Shown one piece after another: positions 1 through 8,451 of a stretch of DNA of 64,000 nucleotides (positions are counted from its first letter, which is position 1; each line of letters begins with the position of its first letter). Origin of the DNA: Bartonella queenslandensis. GTDB taxonomy: Bacteria; Pseudomonadota; Alphaproteobacteria; Rhizobiales; Rhizobiaceae. The stretch is from the NCBI RefSeq assembly GCF_018155095.1, contig NZ_NAAI01000008.1:20832-84831 (forward strand). The letters are read 5' to 3'. Below the pieces are notes generated by a model. That model saw nothing but the letters and a program-made list of their open reading frames with translations. It was not told the origin of the DNA and ran no database searches. Both the position numbers and the translations under genes were made by a program.

Positions 1-1
1 T

Positions 2-178
2 GTACCTGATACAGAACCAGGACTAGAAAAGTGGTTAGAACTTAATCTTCATTATGCAAACAAATGGCCTAATTTAACCACAAAAAAAGACCCTCTCCCT
101 CAAGCAAAAGAAATGGATGGTGTTCCAAACAAACTAGAAAAGTATTTTTCAGAAAATCCAGGAAGTGGAGAAGAGTAA
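2..178 (+). CDS. fdxA: 7Fe ferredoxin FdxA, C-terminal part only
   Basis: The window opens inside this gene; 58 codons up to the TAA stop are visible. The tail reads PDTEPGLEKWLELN, then a YANKWPNLT stretch and an acidic end, which is the C-terminal extension typical of FdxA (ferredoxin II) of Rhizobiales. The iron-sulfur cysteines lie in the missing N-terminal part, so cluster binding cannot be checked here. The family carries electrons on 3Fe-4S and 4Fe-4S clusters in the cytoplasm. It sits upstream of a CarD-family gene on the same strand, a pairing I recall from alphaproteobacteria. Identity rests on the tail alone. Confidence 0.85.
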   Translation, partial: VPDTEPGLEKWLELNLHYANKWPNLTTKKDPLPQAKEMDGVPNKLEKYFSENPGSGEE

Positions 179-480
179 TGATACAGTGTACAACTTCCTT
201 CTTCAATAATTGAAAGAGTTCTTTTGTAAAAATAAAAAATCCTTAAGCGAAATGATTGATTCTTTTGAAGTTTGATGTTAGTGTTATTCTAACATGATCA
301 TCTTTCTAAGTATTTTTCTTTGCTTTTTTTAGTAAAGCAATGTATTTTTTTTGGATTTAAAAGTACTCGGCTTTTATGCTCACTTAATTGGTACAATATA
401 CTTGGTTAAAGAAAACTCACCCTCAGGTTTATAACCTGTTTTCCGATGCATTTGTTGATCATAAGGGAGTAAACTAAAAT
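179..480. other. Intergenic region between fdxA and carD
   Basis: There is no gene here. A short hairpin with 7-bp arms at 275-281 and 289-295 (loop 7) lies downstream of fdxA. T-rich sequence follows, but not directly, so it is at best a weak fdxA terminator. The last 20 bases hold a purine-rich stretch (AAGGGAG, near 462-468) that can serve as the ribosome binding site for the next gene. I see no convincing -35/-10 pair. Confidence 0.4.
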
Positions 481-1065
481 ATGGCATCCCAACATGGAAC
501 GTCCTCCAAGACTAAAGAATTTGCAACCTCTGAATATATTGTCTATCCCACGCATGGCGTGGGACAAATTATAGCAATTGAAGATCAAGAAGTTGCAGGA
601 CATAAATTAAAACTTTTTGTCATCCATTTTGCGAAAGATAAAATGGATGTCAAAGTCCCCATTGCAAAAGCCCTTTCCGTTGGAATGCGTAAATTATCTG
701 CTGGTGATTCCGTTGAACGTGCTTTAAAAGTTTTACGCGGAAAAGCACGCGTTAAACGAACCATGTGGTCACGCCGTGCTCAAGAATATGATGCTAAAAT
801 CAACTCAGGAGATCTTATTTGTATCGCTGAAGTGGTCCGTGATCTTTTTCGCTCTAACCTACAGCCCGAACAATCCTACTCTGAGCGTCAACTTTATACC
901 GCTGCTCTGGAAAGAATGGCTCGCGAAATTGCGGTTATTAATAGTCTTTCTGAAACAGAAGCTATCAATCTCATAGAGATGCATCTCTCCAACAAGCCAA
1001 AACGCGAATTTAAAACTGAGAGAGAAGAGACAGTTGAAAACAGCAAAACTGTCTACGCTGCATAA
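481..1065 (+). CDS. carD: CarD/CdnL-family RNA polymerase-binding transcription regulator
   Basis: The protein has 194 residues. Residues about 17-70 form the CarD/CdnL RNA-polymerase interacting domain: it begins EYIVYPTHGVGQI, keeps the YP.HGVG signature, and continues with beta-strand sequence. The remainder is helical and basic, followed by a charged low-complexity tail. Members bind the RNAP beta subunit and stabilise open complexes, notably at rRNA promoters. Length fits the alphaproteobacterial family (about 160-200 aa). The ATG start is preceded by a purine-rich site. A strong rho-independent terminator follows the stop, so it is probably expressed alone or with fdxA. The short ORFs overlapping it are shadows. 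Confidence 0.93.
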   Translation: MASQHGTSSKTKEFATSEYIVYPTHGVGQIIAIEDQEVAGHKLKLFVIHFAKDKMDVKVPIAKALSVGMRKLSAGDSVERALKVLRGKARVKRTMWSRRAQEYDAKINSGDLICIAEVVRDLFRSNLQPEQSYSERQLYTAALERMAREIAVINSLSETEAINLIEMHLSNKPKREFKTEREETVENSKTVYAA

Positions 1066-1097
1066 TACACTCTTTCATAACAACAAGATATTTTGAT

Positions 1098-1128
1098 AAA
1101 ACCAGCAAAAAGCTGGTTTTATTTTTTT
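1098..1128 (+). terminator. Rho-independent terminator of carD
   Basis: Perfect 9-bp stem (AAAACCAGC at 1098-1106 pairing with 1112-1120), loop AAAAA, followed by a T-rich run. It lies 33 bases after the carD stop codon. Confidence 0.88.
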
Positions 1129-1159
1129 ATCATCCTCTGCAGGCTCAAGGACAGAGTTT

Positions 1160-1260
1160 TTAACCAGCACCAATAAATAATCTAGCTTTTCAACAAATTC
1201 CATCTGCCACCACTTCATGCGCTTTACTTCATAAATAGCTCATTACTTAATTGTCATAAT
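1160..1260 (+). repeat. Degenerate copy of dispersed repeat family B
   Basis: Contains ACCAATAAATAATCTAGC-like and CTTCAT.AAT.GCTC-like segments shared with stretches near 4880, 37350, 48555 and 50630. As at 37350 and 50630, it lies just upstream of an integrase N-terminal module. The match is weak and based on visual alignment. Confidence 0.4.
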
Positions 1261-1360
1261 AGGTCATTCTTTATATTCAATCATAAGTCTAAATACAGGA
1301 AGATTCTCTTACATCAAATCATTAAAATGACTTCCTTATACGTCACATTCAATTCAATAT

Positions 1361-1735
1361 ATTGATTTATAAAGATAGTTTATCGTTTTTCCATATTGAA
1401 TGAAAACCTCGAATATCGTAAGATTCTCTCATTTCCAACCTATTCTACGTTGAATCAATCAAAGGCGCTTGCTTATCTCTTACAAACGGGGACATAGGAA
1501 TAAAGCTTTACCAAAAAGGCATACCTCTTATGAACCGCTTCAAGAACCAAGGGTTGTTGAAACATTGAGAGCTAGCAGAATGTATGACGGTGCTCGCTTG
1601 CTCTTTCAGGAATCCTAAAGATAGAGTAAATCAATTTTATCTCATTTCATGGGGCGTTATGGTTATACCATTCACGAAGCGCCATCGCGAAATGAGCTGA
1701 AAAACACGTTGAGAGAGATTCCTTTAAAAAAAACG
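1361..1735 (+). pseudogene. Decayed integrase N-terminal module (copy 1)
   Basis: This copy starts with TTGATTTATAA and contains GAATATCGTAAGATTCTCTC, the two hallmarks of the module. Near 1529 it reaches a decayed reading frame resembling the arm-binding domain at 29604 (C.TMNRLKNQGL-like, then a stop). Stops and shifts disrupt it throughout. The homology fades around the segment matching VSLK of the best copy. No recombinase catalytic domain follows. From 1736 to about 2030 I see no gene or clear repeat. Confidence 0.6.
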
Positions 1736-2035
1736 CGTTGGATGTACAACACAAGTATATTTCGTTTGAAGCGTTTTATTTTACATGATGGTTATGATCC
1801 CATAAAAGAGTGATAAAATAGAATACAGCTCTTTAAAAATATTTTTAAGAAAAATGATTCCATAACTGAACAAACTTATATCGATACCCAAGCTCTTGAC
1901 AAAACCATTATAAAAGACACTGCGCACAAGCAATCCTTTATCGCCTTTCAAGAAAACAAGAAAAACATCCTCCACAATAGAATCATTGTTCTACAGCAAA
2001 ATCTTATTACCCTCTATTCAAGGAAAAGCAGCCCC

Positions 2036-2631
2036 CATGCATACACCGATGAACCAAAAGAAACTTACTATCGCAGAAAAAAAATAAAAACAATAAAGTC
2101 TTAACCACGAGAATGGAACATCCACGATACATTCCCGCTTTCAAATCAAGGAAATGAGGACGACACAAGGATACCTTAACCGCCACCTTAGAGCAAAAAC
2201 ACACGCTCTTGAGCGTGCATTCACCGATGAATCAAAAAAACTTACCAGCGCAGAAAAAAAATAAAAACACTAAAGTCTTAACCTCAAGAACGGAACGTCC
2301 ACGATACATTCCCGTTTTCAAATCAATGGCATGAGGGCGACACAAGGATACCTCAACCGCCAGCTTAAAGCGAAAATGCACACTCTTGAGCGTGCATTTA
2401 CCGATGAATCAAAGAAACTTACCAGCGCAGAAGAAAAATAAAAATACTAAAGTCTTAACCTCGAGAACGGAACGTCCACGATACATTCTCGCTTTCAAAT
2501 CAATGGCATGAGGGCGACACAAGGATACCTCAACCGCCAGCTTAAAGCGAAAATGCACACTCTTGAGCGTGCATTCACCGATGAATCAAAGAAACTTACC
2601 AGCGCAGAAGAAAAATAAAAACACTCAGTCC
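2036..2631 (-). repeat. Tandem array of rpmF 3'-end duplications, 3.4 units of about 177 bp
   Basis: Three near-identical units (about 2100-2277, 2278-2454, 2455-2631) and a partial unit (2036-2099) lie directly downstream of rpmF. Each begins with the last 18 or so codons of rpmF on the minus strand ([19 protein letters not shown] in the intact gene, altered in the copies). The second part of each unit is not rpmF. On the plus strand it keeps an open 36-codon frame in all three full units (MR.TQGYLNR.L.AK start), with mostly conservative differences, ending in TAA. Units B and C are closest to each other, and the outermost unit is the most diverged, so the array probably grew by repeated duplication. 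Confidence 0.85.
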
Positions 2632-2804
2632 TTAACCACGAGAACGGAACGTCCACGATACATTCCCGTTTTCAAATCAATGTGATGAGGACGACGCAAT
2701 TCACCAGAATTTTTATCTTCGATATAAGTTGGCGCCTTCAGAGCATCAGCCGAACGGCGCATGCCCCTCTTCGCTGGAGAGGTTTTTCGTTTAGGTACAG
2801 CCAT
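2625..2804 (-). CDS. rpmF: 50S ribosomal protein L32
   Basis: The protein has 59 residues, the normal length for bacterial L32. It begins [20 protein letters not shown] and ends with [13 protein letters not shown], both family hallmarks. The upstream in-frame ATG seven codons earlier is rejected because L32 starts at MAVPKRK. It is a structural protein of the large ribosomal subunit. The zinc-binding cysteines of some L32 proteins are absent, as is usual in alphaproteobacteria. Its 3' end has been copied several times immediately downstream. Confidence 0.95.
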
Positions 2805-3231
2805 AAAAAGACACTCCAAATCCATTAAAACAGAAAAAGCAATGCCAAAAATGACAATGCTTCATTTAAAAACACCATAAAATTTTGAGGCACTATACAC
2901 TGATAAAGAAGAAGAGGCAATGTCAAAATGATCCTCCTCTTTGCAAAAATAACCATCCTTTTATCAAAAATGGTGTCACAATACCCAAGTGCATATCAAA
3001 AGCACCGCAAAGTTTGTAAATTTTATACAGCAATGAAAACATTTTCATAAGACGAGTATTTAATTTTTTTATTTGGCTTTAAAAGGGATTTACGCATACA
3101 GTAGACAGACGCATAATGGGGAGGAATTGATTTTTAATAGAAACCTACACAAATTGACGAAAACAAGAAAAAGCGACAGCATCTCTCTTTGAACTTCATA
3201 ATTTCATTTTTATAAAACAAAGGAAGCAAGA
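2805..3231. other. Intergenic region between rpmF and ispA
   Basis: The genes diverge, so both promoters should lie here. An A/T-rich stretch near 3055-3080 and AAAGGAAG at about 3220-3227, a good ribosome binding site for ispA, are visible. No ORF or repeat was recognised. Confidence 0.5.
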
Positions 3232-4134
3232 ATGCACGAATTTACCACCCTTCTTGCCAAACATAGCCACACCGTTGAAAGTCGACTGAACATACTGTTA
3301 AGTGATCAAATCCAAAATGGTGAAATTTCACGCCCTGAAAACTTAATCAAAGCCATGCGCTATGGGGTGCTAAACGGTGGAAAACGTCTGCGTCCTTTTC
3401 TTGTGATTCAAAGTGCGGCGCTTTTTGATATCCCTGTAGAACATTCTCTTGATGTTGCATGTGCCTTAGAATGTGTTCACTGTTATTCGCTCATTCACGA
3501 TGATCTTCCGGCCATGGATAACGATACACTCCGACGCGGGAAACCCACCGTCCACGTAGAATTTGATGAAGCAACAGCAATTCTAGCAGGCAATGCCCTC
3601 TTGACATTTGCCTTTGAAATCATTGCTCATAAAGCGAATGCACTCTCTCCAGATATGAGAATAAAATTGATTACAGCTCTTGCACAATCAGCTGGGCTTG
3701 GTGGTATGCTAGGGGGACAAATGTTGGATCTTGAAGCTGAAAAAAGACCGCAAGAGAGTACTGACATCATCACACTACAACGCATGAAAACAGCCGCCTT
3801 AATAAGCTTTGCTTGCCAAGCAGGCGCCATCATTGGCAATGCCTCCAAAGAACTATCGACAAAATTGGCTGCTTTTGGGAGCTATCTTGGTTTAGCCTTT
3901 CAATTAACCGATGATCTTCTTGATGTCACCGCAAACACGCAAACCCTAGGCAAAACCGCTGGGAAAGATGAAACGGCACAAAAAGCAACTTTTGTTCGTC
4001 TTTATGGCATTGAAGAAACCCAAAAAAAGCGAGATGCGCTCATCACAAAAGCAGAAGCCCTCTTACACCCTTTTGACGCCAAAGCACTCCCGCTCCAACA
4101 AGCTGCCCGCTTTAGTGCAACACGCAAAAATTAA
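3232..4134 (+). CDS. ispA: Farnesyl diphosphate synthase-type polyprenyl synthetase
   Basis: The protein has 300 residues and is a trans-isoprenyl diphosphate synthase. GGKRLRP (49-55) binds substrate diphosphate. The first aspartate-rich motif DDLPAMD spans 90-96 and the second, DDLLD, spans 227-231; these bind magnesium and the allylic diphosphate. It condenses isopentenyl diphosphate with dimethylallyl or geranyl diphosphate to make farnesyl diphosphate for undecaprenyl phosphate and quinone side chains. Two residues inserted in the first motif (DDxxxxD) and the overall length match bacterial FPP synthase of the IspA type. The AAAGGAAG site supports the ATG start. ispG of the MEP pathway lies 4.3 kb downstream in opposite orientation. 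Confidence 0.92.
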   Translation: MHEFTTLLAKHSHTVESRLNILLSDQIQNGEISRPENLIKAMRYGVLNGGKRLRPFLVIQSAALFDIPVEHSLDVACALECVHCYSLIHDDLPAMDNDTLRRGKPTVHVEFDEATAILAGNALLTFAFEIIAHKANALSPDMRIKLITALAQSAGLGGMLGGQMLDLEAEKRPQESTDIITLQRMKTAALISFACQAGAIIGNASKELSTKLAAFGSYLGLAFQLTDDLLDVTANTQTLGKTAGKDETAQKATFVRLYGIEETQKKRDALITKAEALLHPFDAKALPLQQAARFSATRKN

Positions 4135-4424
4135 CTTCATCTGCCCGATTACACTCCGCCCTATTGTACCTATCGTACACCATCCTTTTTGTTAAGTGTA
4201 CAATAAATTTTTCAAAAAACCTTACCATTAATCCACATTATACTATTGGTTTCATCATTAAATGCCGCTCATTAAATGCCACCATTAAACGGATGTGAAA
4301 AACCTTAAAAGGGCTTCATTAAAACAAGCGCATGAATTTATAAAACATGTGCACTCTGGACATTCTATTTTGCATGAAGAATGCCTAAAGAACAAAAGAA
4401 AAAACTTAAAAAAATACGCATTCA

Positions 4425-4690
4425 ACGCATTGATTTATAATATTTTAATTTGAATCATAACAATGCTGAATATCGTAAGATCTTCTCATCACATAGCCTC
4501 TCATATTGAATCCATGAGAATCACTTACCTGTCGACACAAGCGAGAGCAGCCTTTGGATAAAAGCTGTACAAGAAAGGGTAAAATACCTCTTATAAACCT
4601 TCTTAAGTGCCAAGGACTGTCGCAAAATCATTGGGAAGTGAGGATGGTGCCGATTTGCGCTTTTGAAAAACAGAACCACTTTTACAAAAG
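4425..4690 (+). pseudogene. Decayed integrase N-terminal module (copy 2)
   Basis: Begins with ATTGATTTATAA, has GAATATCGTAAGATCTTCTC, then a broken frame with the integrase pattern (CTCTTATAAACC...AAGTGCCAAGGACTGTC, GATGGTGCC). It has lost its start codon and has internal stops. It lies in the gene-free stretch after ispA (4135-5280); from 4135 to 4424 nothing was recognised. Confidence 0.55.
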
Positions 4691-4879
4691 TATATAATAG
4701 CTATAGTTTAATAAGCATCACTATAATTCTTCAATTTGTTACGCTCTTTATCGTATTTATTCAATTCATTGCATAAAAAAATTAAACAGAGCATAATTCT
4801 TACAACAAAAAGGGAAGTCTTTATTATTCTATATAATAAAGCAATTTGTGCCCTCTCCCCACATTTCAAAGAGCAAGGC

Positions 4880-5060
4880 TTCCCACCAGTACCAATTTAT
4901 AAATAATCTAGATTCTTAAAGCAGAAGCTTACGGCTGTTTTATGGTTTACTGATAAAAGGCTCAACAAACAAGACTGAAGAATATTCATCACGCACTTAA
5001 TATTGCATGTAAAATTTAAATCTCTTCACATCACCACGCCTTAAACGACAGTATTTTACG
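4880..5060 (+). repeat. Degenerate copy of dispersed repeat family B
   Basis: It shares ACCAATTTATAAATAATC, a GGCTC segment, and AAGAATATTCATCAC followed by TCACCACGCCTTAAACGACAGT-like sequence with the copies near 37350 and 50630. Unlike those, no integrase module follows it directly. From 5061 to 5280 nothing else was recognised. Confidence 0.45.
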
Positions 5061-5280
5061 GATAATTAAAGGATTTTTTTCAAGCTAAGAATAAATTTCT
5101 TCCTTTAAGTGAAATTTTTTCATAAAGATGAAGAGCATCAATATAACCAAACCCAAACCCGTTTCCAAAGCTGGAAAATATGGCCATCATGTAAAAATAT
5201 GCAATAAGACTAAGAAAATATTGTGATAACCAATTATATCATAACCATCGAATATCTTTCATTGGCTCACTCAATGTTCT

Positions 5281-5601
5281 TTAGAAATTCCTCTTGGGTT
5301 GCATCATGTCATATATCGTGTGGAGCTCTATGCAAAAACGCGCTATTTGTTTCGTGTTTTCATCATTATCGGTTCTCATATTCGACACGAGATCAATAAT
5401 TTGTGCTTTGGAACTCATGCCATTTCCACTTGAAGAATTAAGAAATTTTTTCGTATAATCAATCATGGGATCCTTAGAGTTCATAGACATATTATAAGCC
5501 CAGATAAAATCGCTTTCTCTCCAATTATAGTCATTCAGCAAACTGCTTATGACATTAAGTAACATGTCTGCTGATATCCCTTCATTATAATCACCGCGCA
5601 A
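5281..5601 (-). CDS. Hypothetical protein, 106 aa, possibly truncated
   Basis: I do not recognise this protein. It is acidic to neutral, has no membrane segment or signal peptide, and reads as a compact helical domain (LLNVISSLLNDYNWRESDF, then KEFL-like and IARFCIELHTIYDMM helices). The only start for the listed frame is TTG without a ribosome binding site. The frame stays open for six more codons upstream to a stop. That and its position in decayed DNA suggest a fragment of a larger gene or a recently lost start. It stands alone, with the nearest gene more than 800 bp away. Confidence 0.4.
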   Translation of the reverse strand: MRGDYNEGISADMLLNVISSLLNDYNWRESDFIWAYNMSMNSKDPMIDYTKKFLNSSSGNGMSSKAQIIDLVSNMRTDNDENTKQIARFCIELHTIYDMMQPKRNF

Positions 5602-6444
5602 TAAATTAACAAAGAGTTATCAATGTTATAAGAGGCGTTATGGATAACGATTTCATCGCTTTAACCTTTTAATAACCATATTTTTTGGGCTACACTGCGT
5701 CCTATCAAATACATCAATCTGTATGGTTGTTTTGTGGCTTATATGGAGCAAATTGTACGCAACACTATGCCACGCACTTGGTTTTATTTCCTCTCACAAA
5801 GAAGGGATATCATTCAAAGTCTCCATAAATAGGTTTATTATCTAAGAATATTTTATGACATCAGACAATACAGAGCTATCGCTGCAACCAAAGATAAAAT
5901 ATCCAGAATGAAATATGGGATTATCTGACAACATATTTTAAAAGGAAATAGAACCCACTAACGATACCAACAACAAAATCGATCATCAGGGCATTCATCT
6001 GGAGCTATGAACTTTCACCACTGAATAAGCACAATTTAGCGAGATATTGGCCGGCAAATAACAAGTGAGAATAAAAATATTTTATATACGACCCCATTGA
6101 CTGAATGGGTACCTCCACCATTCCTTGAACAAGAGCATAATCCAGCATAATCATTTTCTTGGCTCCTTTCCAATCTTGTTAGAAACTCTTGGCACAATGT
6201 TCATAAGAAGAAACTTCTTTTTTAAATGATTTTTACACCATTCCTCTTTGTCCATTCCTCTTTGTAAAGTGCAAAAGGCATGATTTTTATTGATTGAACA
6301 AACATAGATTTGCAATAAAAAGAACGGACCATATTTAGCTTTCTCATTCAACATGCAAAACAATAATGGAACTCAAACAAAAGCTTAACGCGCTATAACA
6401 CCCCATAAAACTCGTATAATAATAAGTTACTATTTTCACTGAAC
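5602..6444. other. Gene-poor stretch upstream of the unknown ORF
   Basis: A reading frame of 70 codons (6151-6363, minus) exists, but it has no ribosome binding site or recognisable domain, and its composition looks like background. No integrase module or other repeat was found here. Confidence 0.4.
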
Positions 6445-6470
6445 TTTTTTGAGATTTTCATCTCAAAAAA
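6445..6470. other. Perfect hairpin overlapping the stop codon of the MFS gene
   Basis: Ten-base arms TTTTTTGAGA (6445-6454) and TCTCAAAAAA (6461-6470) with a 6-base loop. The TGA stop of the minus-strand MFS gene is inside the stem. There is no T run after the stem on either strand except the arm itself, so it is a weak or atypical terminator. Confidence 0.55.
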
Positions 6471-7602
6471 ATACTGCCAACAAGTAAATCAATAAATAAA
6501 CAGCAAAAATATAAACGAGCGAGAAAAAGCCAAATATATTAACCATAGATGCACTCATGTAAAAAAATACCAATAAGCTCAATCTTCCAACGGTTGACAA
6601 GAAAGACTCGTATGTAGCCCTAAAACGATCGCTAATACAATCATGGAGGATAACTTCCACACGAAGATAGGTGTACTTAATGAGATAAAAAATCATACAG
6701 ACTAAAATGACAGCAATTTCTTTTCTTGATTCAAAAAAAGCGACTGTAAAAATCATGGAAACTGAAAGAAACAACAATAAAACAAAATTTATCGTCTCGC
6801 TTAGTTTGGTAAAGAGAACACTAGCCAGAAGCTGAGAGAGCAATATCAGTGAAAATGTCACCCCAAGATCAAAATAAGTGACATGAATATGATAATCTTT
6901 AAAGATCCACTGCCAATATTGCGAAAATATATTGAAAAAAATCAATGAAAAATAAAAGCATAAAGAGATATAAGGAACTTTAACAAAAATAGAGACCATC
7001 TCTTTAGCTTCACAAATGAGAGAATTTTTCTGAAGAGAATTTCCATGACTTGGTTTTCTCTGTCCTTTAAGGTCATCAAGAAAAAACAAACCAAAGAGTG
7101 TTGTCATCAACATTAAAAATGCCGCGATATACCATATATATTGGCTTGAATAATCAGCAAAATAGGCACCGATCAAACTAAAGATAAACATGCCAATATA
7201 ATTATATTGAGAACTCGATCCCAGCACCTTTTTAGTCGATGTCAATTTTGCTTTTGCATATTGCACAAGTAAAGCGTTATAAGCCCCCGCAATCAATGTC
7301 AACGACACTGCATTAAAAGCTTCTGCCAAAAGAAAACCATAAAAGCTTGTAGAAACGCCCATAAGAAAGAGCCATATAGCTGCAAAAGCCGCTGCCAAAA
7401 CAATCGATATTTTATAACTTTTTCGATCAGCAAAATATCCCAGAGGAATGTCGGTCACCATCATAATAAAAGCCTGAAATGACTTAATGATCCCAATATC
7501 AATAAGCGTTAAGCCTTTTTCCAGCATATAAAAGACAATAAAGGCACCTGTTAAAATTCTTATACCATTAAATAAAAAGCCAAAGGCTAATATACTTGTC
7601 AT
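6463..7602 (-). CDS. MFS exporter, possibly of a microcin C-like cluster
   Basis: A 379-residue major facilitator protein with about 12 hydrophobic segments and a central basic loop (GQRKPSHGN, about residue 190). The loop after helix 2 carries GYFADRKSYK, the MFS motif A region. The ATG at 7602 is chosen over the one at 7632 because GGGGGAA lies five bases upstream. Its neighbour on the same strand is a ThiF-like fragment (7778-8005). A ThiF-type adenylyltransferase (MccB) plus an MFS exporter (MccC) is the core of microcin C-like operons, which I recall being reported in at least one Bartonella species. Exporter class is clear; the link to microcin is inference. General drug efflux is the alternative. 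Confidence 0.72.
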   Translation of the reverse strand: MTSILAFGFLFNGIRILTGAFIVFYMLEKGLTLIDIGIIKSFQAFIMMVTDIPLGYFADRKSYKISIVLAAAFAAIWLFLMGVSTSFYGFLLAEAFNAVSLTLIAGAYNALLVQYAKAKLTSTKKVLGSSSQYNYIGMFIFSLIGAYFADYSSQYIWYIAAFLMLMTTLFGLFFLDDLKGQRKPSHGNSLQKNSLICEAKEMVSIFVKVPYISLCFYFSLIFFNIFSQYWQWIFKDYHIHVTYFDLGVTFSLILLSQLLASVLFTKLSETINFVLLLFLSVSMIFTVAFFESRKEIAVILVCMIFYLIKYTYLRVEVILHDCISDRFRATYESFLSTVGRLSLLVFFYMSASMVNIFGFFSLVYIFAVYLLIYLLAVFF

Positions 7603-7777
7603 GCATTCCCCCAATAGCGCCAAAAAAGGCACCCGTATACATCATTTTAGATCGATATAAAAGCTTACATTTTATGACAAATAGGGCAATAACCGCTATA
7701 AGGATCTTCAGTCCTATCAATTTTATAGCTGGAAAAATGCCCGAAAATGACGGAAAAATGAGTAAATAATGTTCTTT

Positions 7778-8005
7778 CTATAATTGGATATTTTCAAAAT
7801 CCATTAAATATTTCATTGCTTCAAGAACCGCCAAAGAACCAGCAACAACATTTACGGATCGATTCAAAGTATTCGTCTCATTTTTCTTGAGATTTTTAAC
7901 AAACTCAAACGCATCGATATCGGTCACAGGCTTCTGATTCACACACGCATAACATCTGGTTTTACTTGAGATAATAAGCAGTCCAATAGCTTTCACCGTA
8001 TCCAC
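7778..8005 (-). pseudogene. C-terminal fragment of a ThiF/MccB-like adenylyltransferase
   Basis: The 75 codons contain TRCYACVN and, near the end, SVNVVAGSLAVLEAMKYL. This matches the E1/ThiF/MoeB fold, where a Cys-containing CY.C motif is followed by a final helix of the G..A..EA.K.L type. The ATP-binding N-terminal half with GxGxxG and the catalytic Arg/Asp is missing. Upstream, the sequence runs straight into an integrase module (8028-8405), which seems to have cut the gene. The family activates a C-terminal carboxylate by adenylation; in microcin C synthesis MccB acts on a heptapeptide. This remnant cannot be active. No short precursor peptide gene could be identified. Confidence 0.55.
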
Positions 8006-8027
8006 AGCAGCGTATCACAACAACACA

Positions 8028-8405
8028 TTGATTGATATAAAAAGTATTCATTGTTTTGCATGTCGAATGAGCATCCTGAATATTGTAAGATTCTTTCATC
8101 ATATACCCTCTCATAGGTGTATCAATTTAAATCACTGATTTACCTTTCACAAGCGCAGAGGTGGCATATGAGTCAAAACTTTACAAGCAAAGATTAAAAT
8201 GCCTCTTATAAGCTATCTCAAGTATTAAGAACTATATAAGAGCAGCCCTCCCCCCAAGTGCGTGATACAAAGTGCGTGATACAGCCCCAGCTTGTGCTCT
8301 TTTATTAAACTTAAAAGATGGAGGTATTCTATAAGTTTGATAAACTTCATAAAAATTTTATCCTTATAGCATTCATCAAGGCTATCGTGAAATGGCGACC
8401 TTATT
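8028..8405 (+). pseudogene. Decayed integrase N-terminal module (copy 3)
   Basis: Has ATTGATTGATATAA and GAATATTGTAAGATTCT. A broken integrase frame follows (CCTCTTATAAGC, CAAGTATTAAGAACT, then GCTTGTGCTCTTTTATTAAA...AAAGATGGAGG and ATTCATCAAGGC.ATCGTGAAATGG), matching the arm domain of the copy at 29604 up to about codon 55. It abuts the truncated ThiF-like gene. Confidence 0.6.
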
Positions 8406-8451
8406 TTTTTAAAATAACGCGCCTCTCTTCACCTCAACCTTGTATCATTGT

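Noticed and set aside
2036..2631. CRISPR or phage repeat array downstream of rpmF
   Set aside because: Units are 177 bp, contiguous, and contain rpmF 3' sequence; there are no spacers.
6151..6363. 70-codon minus-strand ORF upstream of the MFS region
   Set aside because: No start signal, no domain, background composition.
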